DNA from: JACOMS01 sp964352785
Lineage (GTDB): Bacteria; Pseudomonadota; Alphaproteobacteria; Caulobacterales; Maricaulaceae
DNA: 64,000 nucleotides
Reading direction: 5' to 3'
Assembly (NCBI GenBank): GCA_964352785.1
Contig: CAYGTI010000004.1
Location: forward strand, 110,849-174,848
How positions within the stretch are numbered: position 1 is the stretch's first letter; every line of letters begins with the position of its first letter. The notes below the pieces were generated by a model that did no database searches, had not been told where the DNA came from, and saw only the letters and a program-made list of their open reading frames with translations. Both the position numbers and the translations under genes were made by a program. Of the stretch, positions 52,746 to 60,471 are shown piece after piece.

Positions 52746-53826
52746 GCCAGACTTGGTCGCCGAGCAGGCCTTACTTGCGGGAGCCGTGCGGGCCGCAGGG
52801 GCCATTGCGCGAGATGCATTTATCGCCGGAGAAACAAAGTCTTGGGATAAATCTGAAAATCACCCTGTAACGGCCGCCGACATTGCGGTGAATGACTTTT
52901 TGCTCGGTGTTTTAATACCTGCCAGGCCTAATTATGGCTGGTTGTCTGAAGAAACGAAGGATGACCGCTCTCGCCACGCAGCAGCGCGCACATTTGTTGT
53001 CGACCCTATTGACGGTACACGTGCCTTTATTGATCGCAAGCCAAACTTCGCGATCTGCGCCGGGATCATTGAGAACGGACATACGATTGCCGCAGCCATT
53101 TACAATCCGATGAAAGATGAGCTGTTTGAAGCCTCTCTTGGCGGCGGGGCCTTTTTGAACGCGCGCCGTATATCCGCTCGGGATCGCAACGTTATCCACG
53201 GCGCGCGAATGGTCGGTTATCCGCGTAAGTTTAGACGGCTGGATTGGCCCCATATGAATGTGTCCGTGGTCAATTCTATGGCCTACCGTATTGCATTGGT
53301 TGCGGCAGGGCTCAAGGACGCCACGGTATCGTTTACGCCAAAATCTGACTGGGACCTCGCTGCCGCTGAATTGATCGCGCAAGAGGCAGGCGCGGTAATT
53401 ACCAATCTACGCGGACAAGCGTTTCATTACGATCATGAGAGCGTCACCGAATTTGGCGTGATTTGTGCTGGCCCGAACCTTCATGCTTTGTTATTAGAGC
53501 GTATAAGTCCTGTGATCACCAAGTTTGAAAAGAGCGAGAGCAAGACTAAAGATTTTGGATTTATGGGTACCCTTATGACTGACCGCAAAGAAGACAATCT
53601 ACAACTCCTTCACCTCGTAATAGGCGGAGAATTAGTAGACCCGATGCGTACCGAGTTTAAAAACTTGAAGCAAGTCGACTATGTTGGCGCTTATGCCAAT
53701 TACGCCGATGCGCACGCTGCCTGGAAAGGCGCCGCCCAGCGCACGGTTGATAATGCCCATATGCGGTATTTTATCCTCCATGCACATGAGTTAATCGACC
53801 CTGATAATGACGGCGTCATTGGGTAA
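52717..53826 (+). CDS. Inositol monophosphatase-family enzyme fused to DUF4170
   Basis: 369 residues. Residues about 1-265 are an inositol monophosphatase/CysQ-type domain: GWLSEET (metal Glu pair), DPIDGTRAFI (metal Asp site) and SDWDLAAAELI. After a charged linker, residues about 292-369 match DUF4170: LLHLVIGGELVDP, FKNLKQVDYVGAY and AQRTVDNAHMRYFILH. In relatives DUF4170 is usually a separate protein of about 75 residues placed between this gene and the exporter; here the two are one uninterrupted frame. The start overlaps pmbA by 29 bases. Substrate may be PAP or a sugar phosphate. Confidence 0.88.
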   Translation: MKAWPLPAAKPDLVAEQALLAGAVRAAGAIARDAFIAGETKSWDKSENHPVTAADIAVNDFLLGVLIPARPNYGWLSEETKDDRSRHAAARTFVVDPIDGTRAFIDRKPNFAICAGIIENGHTIAAAIYNPMKDELFEASLGGGAFLNARRISARDRNVIHGARMVGYPRKFRRLDWPHMNVSVVNSMAYRIALVAAGLKDATVSFTPKSDWDLAAAELIAQEAGAVITNLRGQAFHYDHESVTEFGVICAGPNLHALLLERISPVITKFEKSESKTKDFGFMGTLMTDRKEDNLQLLHLVIGGELVDPMRTEFKNLKQVDYVGAYANYADAHAAWKGAAQRTVDNAHMRYFILHAHELIDPDNDGVIG

Positions 53827-53837
53827 ACTTACTGGCC

Positions 53838-55634
53838 GTGGCCGACGCCCAAAAAGCTAATATTCTTAACCTTCAGGACCGCGATCGTGACCGAGCCAAT
53901 AGGCTATGGAAAGATTATATATGGCTGCAGAAAAACCGCCTACTTGCTGCGGGGGCTTTCATGTTGCTGCTTTCTTTGGCTACAGCCGCTTACGGGTTTT
54001 TAGTTAAATATATTATTGATTCCGCGATGGCGATGGAAGGTGGGGTCGATGCTGCTACCAATGCAAAAACTTACGCCTTCATGATTGTTCCTGTTTTAGT
54101 AGGTGTCACAGGCATTTCAGGTTTTGCGATGTACATGCAACGTATCTTGGCAAATGCTTTAGCACTTAATGTGGTGGCAGATTTACAAAAGCAAATGTTT
54201 GCAGCCGCTCATAATGCGGACTTTGCTTATTTTTCACGCAATCCCATAGGTGATTTGATGTCCAAATTCACCAATGATGTCAGTGTTTTGTCCAATACAC
54301 TGATCCGTACAATATCAAATCTTATACGCGACAGTTTAACAGTTTTATTTTTGTTCGTATCAATGCTGATCATTTGCTGGCAACTCACACTTTTGATTTT
54401 GGTCGTTTACCCGATTGCTGCTTTACCTATCATTCAAATTTCTAAGCGGCTTCGTGGCAATGCGAGCGATGTTCAAATCCATCTTGGTAAAATCACATCT
54501 GATTTAAAGGAGAGTTTTTCTGGGACGCGCATGATTAAGGCCTACGGATTGGAAACGTCGGAAACAAAACGTCTGGGTAAAACATTCGATGAGCGCATCC
54601 GGCTATATCTCCGGCTTGTGACGGAACAAGCAAGAGTTGACCCAATTCTTGAAGTTTTTGGTGGGTTAGCTATTGCTGGTGTTTTTGTTTTTGGTGTGTA
54701 TCTCGTCACTGGTGGACTCGCAAGCGCGGGTGATATTGGTGGCGTGTTAACGCTTTTGCTGGCGGCTAGTCCGCGTATTCGCGCACTGGGTACCCTTAAT
54801 AATGTTGTGCAGGAAGGGCTGGCTTCATTGGCGAGGATTTTTAGCGTTATCGACGAGCGCCCCGCGATTACGGATAAATCTGACGCGGTTGTGCTCTCCA
54901 ATCCACGCGGAGATATCGTGTTTGAAAATGTGTCCTTTACTTACGCAGATGGAACGCAGGCCCTTGATGAGGTTTCTATCAAAGCTTTGCAGGGCGAAAC
55001 AATTGCTCTTGTGGGGGGCTCAGGCGGCGGTAAGTCAACGATCATAAATTTAATACCCCGTCTTTATGATGTTACTTCGGGTCAGGTCACATTGGACGGT
55101 CAAGATATTCGAGAGCTCACGCTGGCTTCGCTCAGGCAGCATATGGCGCTGGTCTCTCAAGACGTGACATTATTCAACGATAGTGTCGCGGCCAATATTG
55201 GGTTTGGTGATCAGTCTTTGCCCCGCGCCGAAATTGAGGCGGCGGCAAAGGCCGCCGACGCCCATGATTTTATTATGCGTCTCCCGCAAGGTTATGACAC
55301 GATTGTCGGCGAAGACGGGGATAGTTTGTCAGGCGGGCAGAAACAAAGACTGTCCATTGCCCGCGCTATATTGCGCGATGCGCCTATTTTGCTTTTGGAT
55401 GAGGCGACGTCTGCGCTGGATGCAGACTCAGAATCCAAGGTTCAAGCCGCGCTTGAGCGCTTAGCTGCAGGGCGCACGACGATTGTGATCGCCCACAGGC
55501 TCTCGACCGTGCAAAATGCAGATCGTATTTATGTTTTGGAAGGCGGGCAAGTCATAGAGACTGGGACGCATGCCAAACTCTCAAAGACACGCGGCGGCAC
55601 TTATGCGCGGCTGTGGGGTTTGCAAACAGGCTAG
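53838..55634 (+). CDS. ABC exporter, MsbA-like half transporter
   Basis: 598 residues from GTG 53838, 11 bases after the fusion gene. An N-terminal six-helix permease domain (about 30-330) is followed by a nucleotide-binding domain: Walker A GGSGGGKST, Q-loop SQDVTLFN, signature LSGGQKQR, Walker B LLLDEATSALD and AHRLSTV. MsbA-type exporters flip lipid A or related lipids across the inner membrane. Context (pmbA, phosphatase, DUF4170) is the usual one for this exporter in alphaproteobacteria, so a lipid A role is likely. Its stop overlaps the convergent DUF5710 gene by 4 bases. Confidence 0.9.
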   Translation: MADAQKANILNLQDRDRDRANRLWKDYIWLQKNRLLAAGAFMLLLSLATAAYGFLVKYIIDSAMAMEGGVDAATNAKTYAFMIVPVLVGVTGISGFAMYMQRILANALALNVVADLQKQMFAAAHNADFAYFSRNPIGDLMSKFTNDVSVLSNTLIRTISNLIRDSLTVLFLFVSMLIICWQLTLLILVVYPIAALPIIQISKRLRGNASDVQIHLGKITSDLKESFSGTRMIKAYGLETSETKRLGKTFDERIRLYLRLVTEQARVDPILEVFGGLAIAGVFVFGVYLVTGGLASAGDIGGVLTLLLAASPRIRALGTLNNVVQEGLASLARIFSVIDERPAITDKSDAVVLSNPRGDIVFENVSFTYADGTQALDEVSIKALQGETIALVGGSGGGKSTIINLIPRLYDVTSGQVTLDGQDIRELTLASLRQHMALVSQDVTLFNDSVAANIGFGDQSLPRAEIEAAAKAADAHDFIMRLPQGYDTIVGEDGDSLSGGQKQRLSIARAILRDAPILLLDEATSALDADSESKVQAALERLAAGRTTIVIAHRLSTVQNADRIYVLEGGQVIETGTHAKLSKTRGGTYARLWGLQTG

Positions 55635-55867
55635 GAAAACAGCGAAAGCTCAAAATTCTGTGTTTCAGCCGCGGGCCTGCGCTGCAACGTAGCCAAATGA
55701 ATATGTGGATCGACTTTGGTCACGGCCGCTTGCCGCCACGCAAAAATACGCGCTAAATCACTGCCCGCCGGGCAGTACCAGCGTTTGACATTTGCATCCC
55801 AGCGCGCGCCAAGGCGTTTTGCCAAGTCCCGGTCTTTATATGCGACATCTAAATATTTTTTAGCCAT
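55631..55867 (-). CDS. DUF5710 small protein
   Basis: 78 residues. KYLDVAYKDRDLAKRLGARWDANVKRWYCP is the whole DUF5710 core (KxLGARWD...RWYVP), a small domain found alone or attached to DNA-processing enzymes such as primases. Here it stands alone with a basic tail. Function unknown. Divergent from the photolyase gene. Confidence 0.84.
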   Translation of the reverse strand: MAKKYLDVAYKDRDLAKRLGARWDANVKRWYCPAGSDLARIFAWRQAAVTKVDPHIHLATLQRRPAAETQNFELSLFS

Positions 55868-56010
55868 AAGTCAGTCTCTGTTCTCAGGCTTAGAACATAA
55901 CAAGAACAAATATAAATATCAAGCGGTTTTTACAGACAGACATATTGATAATCACAAGATAAATTACGCTGCGCTCATCTTGTTGAACCTCCGGTGCGTA
56001 GAAGATTTGT

Positions 56011-57531
56011 ATGACACATCTTATCCCCATCTTCGCGGACCAGCTTAGCTGCAACTTGCCACCGTTGGAGACCGCGGTGAAATCTGACGCGGTCATTTTG
56101 ATGATGGAGGTCAGAGAGGAAGCGGCTAGCGTCCAGCACCACCGCAAAAAACTCATCTTTTTATTCTCCGCTATGCGCCATTTCGCGCAAGAGCTCAGAG
56201 ATGAAGGCTATAAGGTTGACTATGTTAAATTTGATAATCCGGACAATAGCGGTTCATTTACCGATGAAATAAAACGCGCTCTTGATCGATATGATATTGC
56301 AAAAATTTCTGTGTGCGAGCCGTCGGAATACCGCGTATTTGAGGTCGTTCAGGGCTGGGAAGAGCTACTAGGTGTTCCTGTGGAGTGCTTGCCGGATACG
56401 CGGTTCCTTGCCACCAAAGCACAGTTTGCAGCATGGGCAGGCGGGCGCAAACAATTGCGTATGGAGTACTTTTACCGCGACATGCGCCGCCAAACAGGGT
56501 TGCTGATGAAGGGCAAAGATCCGGCAGGTGGTAAATGGAATTATGATCAGGATAACCGCAAGCCTGCAAAAACTGATCTCTTTATGCCAAAGCCTCAAAG
56601 ATTCGCCCCGGACGCTATCACTCAGGATGTGATTAAGATGGTTGGTGAGCAATTTGAAGATCGGTTCGGCGCGCTCGAAGGCTTTGATTATGGTGTCACC
56701 CGGGATGATGCGCTTGCGGCGTTAAAGTCTTTCGTTCAAATGTCTCTGCCGCATTTTGGCGACTACCAGGACGCTATGCTGACGGACGAGCCGTTTCTTT
56801 ATCATTCTTTATTATCGCTATACCTGAATACGGGGTTGCTCGCGCCGCTTGAAATTTGCGAAGCCGTAGAAGCGGCATATGAGGCGGGCGATGTGCCGCT
56901 GAATGCAGCCGAAGGTTATATCCGGCAGATCATCGGTTGGCGGGAATATATTCGCGGTATTTATTGGCGCTTTATGCCGGGCTATGTCGATGAAAATAAG
57001 CTTGGCGCAACACGGCCCCTGCCAGAATTTTATTGGACAGGCGAAACCAAAATGAAATGCTTATCGCAAGCGATAAGCCAAACCATTGAGCATGGCTATG
57101 CTCATCACATACAGCGCTTGATGATTACAGGTAACTTTGCGCTCCTCACGGGGATTGACCCGAGAGAACTGCACGAGTGGTATCTGGCGGTTTATGTGGA
57201 TGCGTTTGAATGGGTGGAGCTGCCCAACACACTGGGGATGAGCCAATTTGCGGATGGCGGCCTTTTAGCGTCCAAGCCCTATGCCAGCAGTGGGTCCTAC
57301 ATCAACAGAATGTCTGATTATTGCGGCAACTGCCATTACAATGTCAAAGACAGGATCGGGGATAAAGCGTGCCCGTTTAACAGTCTATATTGGGACTTCA
57401 TGGCGCGTAACAAAGACGTTTTGAGCAACAACCCACGTATGGGGTTAGCCTATCGAAATTTGGAAAAAATGGAGGCAGGAACGCTCAAAGACTTACGTGC
57501 TCAGGCTCAAGCGTTCTTAGAAAAACTTTAG
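56011..57531 (+). CDS. FeS-type bacterial photolyase/cryptochrome (PhrB-like)
   Basis: 506 residues. Deoxyribodipyrimidine photolyase-related family: the N-terminal Rossmann part begins LIPIFADQL, and the C-terminal helical FAD domain has GYIRQIIGWREYIRGIYW and HHIQRLMITGNFALL. Four Cys suit the 4Fe-4S cluster of the FeS-BCP class: Cys350 (KMKCLSQ), Cys438 and Cys441 (CGNC) and Cys454 (KACPF). These are the same numbers I recall for the Agrobacterium enzyme PhrB, a (6-4) photolyase. It repairs UV photoproducts in light. Followed directly by DUF2256. Confidence 0.94.
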   Translation: MTHLIPIFADQLSCNLPPLETAVKSDAVILMMEVREEAASVQHHRKKLIFLFSAMRHFAQELRDEGYKVDYVKFDNPDNSGSFTDEIKRALDRYDIAKISVCEPSEYRVFEVVQGWEELLGVPVECLPDTRFLATKAQFAAWAGGRKQLRMEYFYRDMRRQTGLLMKGKDPAGGKWNYDQDNRKPAKTDLFMPKPQRFAPDAITQDVIKMVGEQFEDRFGALEGFDYGVTRDDALAALKSFVQMSLPHFGDYQDAMLTDEPFLYHSLLSLYLNTGLLAPLEICEAVEAAYEAGDVPLNAAEGYIRQIIGWREYIRGIYWRFMPGYVDENKLGATRPLPEFYWTGETKMKCLSQAISQTIEHGYAHHIQRLMITGNFALLTGIDPRELHEWYLAVYVDAFEWVELPNTLGMSQFADGGLLASKPYASSGSYINRMSDYCGNCHYNVKDRIGDKACPFNSLYWDFMARNKDVLSNNPRMGLAYRNLEKMEAGTLKDLRAQAQAFLEKL

Positions 57532-57532
57532 A

Positions 57533-57679
57533 ATGAGTATGCGTAAAAAATCTGATCTGCCCTCAAAAATGTGCCCAGTTTGCACGCGGCCTTTTGCGTG
57601 GCGTAAGAAATGGGCGAAAAATTGGGGTAACGTAAAATATTGTTCAGAACGATGTCGCCGCGCAACCAAGTCCTCATAA
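57533..57679 (+). CDS. DUF2256 zinc-ribbon mini-protein
   Basis: 48 residues from ATG 57533, one base after the photolyase stop; ATG 57539 is an alternative. KSDLPSKMCPVCTRPFAWRKKW followed after a short stretch by YCSERCRR is the complete DUF2256 pattern with two CxxC-type pairs for zinc. The family is typically adjacent to FeS photolyase genes. Function unknown; the coupling suggests a role in photolyase assembly or repair. Confidence 0.88.
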   Translation: MSMRKKSDLPSKMCPVCTRPFAWRKKWAKNWGNVKYCSERCRRATKSS

Positions 57680-57681
57680 AA

Positions 57682-57719
57682 AAAGCCCCGCTCCTGTCAA
57701 TAGACAAGAGCGAGGCTTT
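57682..57719. terminator. Terminator between DUF2256 and hppA
   Basis: AAAGCC (57682) and GGCTTT (to 57719) pair, with a second inner stem GCTC/GAGC and CTTGTC/GACAAG-like inner pairing. A-runs on the left give T-runs on the minus strand, and TTTATATAAT follows on the plus strand, so it can serve both convergent genes. Confidence 0.65.
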
Positions 57720-57740
57720 ATATAATCAATGCCGCTGGGC

Positions 57741-59879
57741 TTAGTGAGCAATCACAGCCAACAAGAGAAGCGCGATGATGTTTGTAATTTTAATCATCGG
57801 GTTGACGGCAGGTCCGGCTGTATCCTTGTAAGGATCGCCAACCGTGTCGCCTGTCACAGACGCTTTGTGAGCTTCTGAGCCTTTACCACCGTGGTGGCCA
57901 TCTTCGATGTACTTCTTGGCATTATCCCATGCACCGCCACCGGCAGTCATAGAAAGCGCAACAAATAGACCTGTCACGATCACGCCGAGAAGCATTGCGC
58001 CAAGCGCGGACACAGCCGCCGCGTTACCTGCTGTGAATTTAACAGCAAAGAAGAGAACGATTGGTGCAAAGATAGGCAAGAGTGAAGGCTTGATCATTTC
58101 TTTGATCGCTGCACCTGTCAAAAGGTCAACCGCTTTGGCGTAATTCGGACGAGAGGTTCCAGCCATGATGCCCGGGTCAGCTTTGAATTGACGACGAACT
58201 TCTTCAACAATCGCACCAGCCGCACGGCCAACAGATTGCATAGACCACGCACCAAACAAGTAAGGAAGCATACCACCGATAAATAGACCGACGATCACAT
58301 ACGGATCTGTCAGGCTAAATGTCAGCGTGCCAAGACCATCAAAGAACGTTCCCGGCTCGGCTATTTTCGCGAAGTATTCAACGTCTTTGTAATAAGCCGC
58401 AAATAGAACCAACGCACCCAAACCAGCGGACGCAATCGCATAGCCTTTGGTGACGGCTTTGGTGGTGTTACCCACCGCGTCAAGCGCGTCGGTTGTATTA
58501 CGAACCTCGGGCTCAAGCTCAGCCATTTCAGCAATACCGCCCGCATTATCAGTCACAGGACCAAAAGCGTCGAGCGCGACGATCATGCCGGCAACGCCGA
58601 GCATAGCTGTCACAGCGATGGCGATACCGTAAAGGCCGCCAAAGCTATATGTGCTAATGATACCGAAAACGATGATCAGAACAGGAATGGCTGTCGCTTC
58701 CATAGAGACAGCAAGCCCTTGGATAACGTTCGTGCCGTGTCCGGATTCTGAAGCTGCGGCAACAGATTTAACAGGCTTGTAATTCACGCCCGTATAATAT
58801 TCTGTCACAACAACAATCGCGCCTGTAATAATAAGACCGATAATAGAACAAATGAACAGAGCTTTACCTGTTATAGCGGGGTCGCCATCAATGGCTGTTC
58901 CGGCAATTTCGCCAAAGCCAATCATTTGGTGCGTCACAGCCGCGATAGCGGCAACAGACAAAACGCCCGTTACGATCAAGCCTTTGTAAAGCGCGCCCAT
59001 AACGTTCGTAGACCCTTTACCCAAACGCACAGCATATGTGCCTAGGATTGAGGTTACGATACAGGCCGCAGCAATCGCCATTGGATAAAGCGCGAGCGGA
59101 CCCACAGCTCCAAATAGGATTGATCCGAGTACCATGGTGGCCGCGATGGTCACAACATAAGTTTCGAAAAGGTCAGCGGCCATACCGGCACAATCACCCA
59201 CATTATCGCCCACGTTATCAGCAATCGTTGCAGGGTTACGTGGATCATCTTCCGGGATGCCAGCTTCAACTTTACCGACCAAGTCGCCGCCAACGTCAGC
59301 ACCTTTTGTAAAGATACCACCGCCAAGACGAGCAAACACAGAGATAAGCGAAGCGCCCAAAGACAAAGACACAAGTCCGTCAATAACGGCGCGGCTTTGT
59401 TCAGGCGACCCTGCTTCTCCGACAGCCATTGGGCCGTTTAAGATCATGTAATATACAGCCAAGCCAAGAAGCGCAAAACCCGCAACCAACATGCCTGTGA
59501 TAGCACCGGCTTTAAACGCGACGTTTAGGCCTTTACCTAGGCTCTCACGTGAAGCTTCTGTTGTCCGCACATTGGCTTGAACAGACACGAGCATGCCGAC
59601 ATAACCAGCGATACCGGAAAGAACCGCACCGATAATAAAGCCAACAGGGGCAATCGCGTTTTGGAACAGAACGCCCAAAAGAATTGTGACGACTATGCCA
59701 ACCACGGCGATCGTTTTATATTGTTTGCTAAGGTAAGCTTTTGCGCCTTCTTGAATCGCGCCTGCGATTTCATTCATACGCTCATTACCTGTTGAGGCCT
59801 TCATGAGGCTGGCACGGGTGATTATCCCGTATAAAACAGCAAGCACGCCTGCTGCGATAATTAGATAAAGAGGATTCAT
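57741..59879 (-). CDS. hppA: K+-independent H+-translocating membrane pyrophosphatase
   Basis: 712 residues with about 16 membrane helices. Active-site motifs are DVGGDLVGKVEAGIPEDD and DDPRNPATIADNVGDNVGD. Lys474 in GNTTKAVTKG is the residue that marks K+-independent H+-pumping enzymes, where K+-dependent ones have Ala. It uses pyrophosphate hydrolysis to pump protons out of the cytoplasm. Monocistronic. A duplicated 47-base element lies in its leader. Confidence 0.96.
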   Translation of the reverse strand: MNPLYLIIAAGVLAVLYGIITRASLMKASTGNERMNEIAGAIQEGAKAYLSKQYKTIAVVGIVVTILLGVLFQNAIAPVGFIIGAVLSGIAGYVGMLVSVQANVRTTEASRESLGKGLNVAFKAGAITGMLVAGFALLGLAVYYMILNGPMAVGEAGSPEQSRAVIDGLVSLSLGASLISVFARLGGGIFTKGADVGGDLVGKVEAGIPEDDPRNPATIADNVGDNVGDCAGMAADLFETYVVTIAATMVLGSILFGAVGPLALYPMAIAAACIVTSILGTYAVRLGKGSTNVMGALYKGLIVTGVLSVAAIAAVTHQMIGFGEIAGTAIDGDPAITGKALFICSIIGLIITGAIVVVTEYYTGVNYKPVKSVAAASESGHGTNVIQGLAVSMEATAIPVLIIVFGIISTYSFGGLYGIAIAVTAMLGVAGMIVALDAFGPVTDNAGGIAEMAELEPEVRNTTDALDAVGNTTKAVTKGYAIASAGLGALVLFAAYYKDVEYFAKIAEPGTFFDGLGTLTFSLTDPYVIVGLFIGGMLPYLFGAWSMQSVGRAAGAIVEEVRRQFKADPGIMAGTSRPNYAKAVDLLTGAAIKEMIKPSLLPIFAPIVLFFAVKFTAGNAAAVSALGAMLLGVIVTGLFVALSMTAGGGAWDNAKKYIEDGHHGGKGSEAHKASVTGDTVGDPYKDTAGPAVNPMIKITNIIALLLLAVIAH

Positions 59880-59926
59880 TACTCTTTTCTCCCAAGTTTG
59901 CGAGGCTTATGCCTCATTTTAATAAG

Positions 59927-60014
59927 AAGTTGGCCGCGCATATTTGGTCGCGCGCTTCCCCTCGCGGAATGTGAAGTTGGCCGCACTCTATTGCCGGTGC
60001 GCTTCCCCTCGCGG
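59927..60014. repeat. Two tandem 47-base units in the hppA leader
   Basis: AAGTTGGCCGC at 59927 and 59974 and GCGCTTCCCCTCGCGG at 59952 and 59999 each recur with an exact 47-base period. The 14 bases between the two conserved blocks of each unit differ. The units sit 48-135 bases upstream of the hppA ATG (minus strand). Possible regulator site or leader RNA element. Confidence 0.6.
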
Positions 60015-60471
60015 TTAATGGGGGCGTTTTGACGCAATCAATCAGTCAAATCAAGGGAAGAATGAGGAATTTTAAGACCCTTTGATAACAATCGAGATTA
60101 TTTTTTAACCCTGTTGGCCAGAGGGTATTGCGTCTTTGACATCGTTAATACCGGATTTAATGCTGCGCATAGTACTGCGGATACCCATAGTCAAATCAAG
60201 GCTGGCTTTGCTCTACGAGTTGCGCTGCGATGTGCCCGAAGATGCGTAATAGTTTGCGGCACCCGCCAAAACAGCCTGATTTCAGGGCACCTCCAGTTAA
60301 TTTAATTGGCAGCGAACGGTGAATTTTGCCGCGAGTCATGTCAACTGTCGCATAAATATCGCAATTGGAAAAAACCTATCCCTTGCGGGCTGATAAACTG
60401 TAGACTCAGTGGCGATGAGTTGGCATTTGGACGTTCATTACCACTTCTCAATCTTTTAGGATTTTATCACC
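60015..60471. other. Intergenic region between hppA and the second TonB receptor
   Basis: About 450 bases. No gene is convincing. A half-match to the operator of the hemicellulose locus (TTGACATCGTTAATA at 60136) is present, but its right arm is missing. No clear terminator. Confidence 0.4.

Noticed and set aside
60136..60150. Possible third copy of the hemicellulose-locus operator (TTGACATCGTT) upstream of the second TonB receptor
   Set aside because: Only the left arm and centre match; the right arm reads AATA instead of GTCA and no -10 follows at 17 bases.
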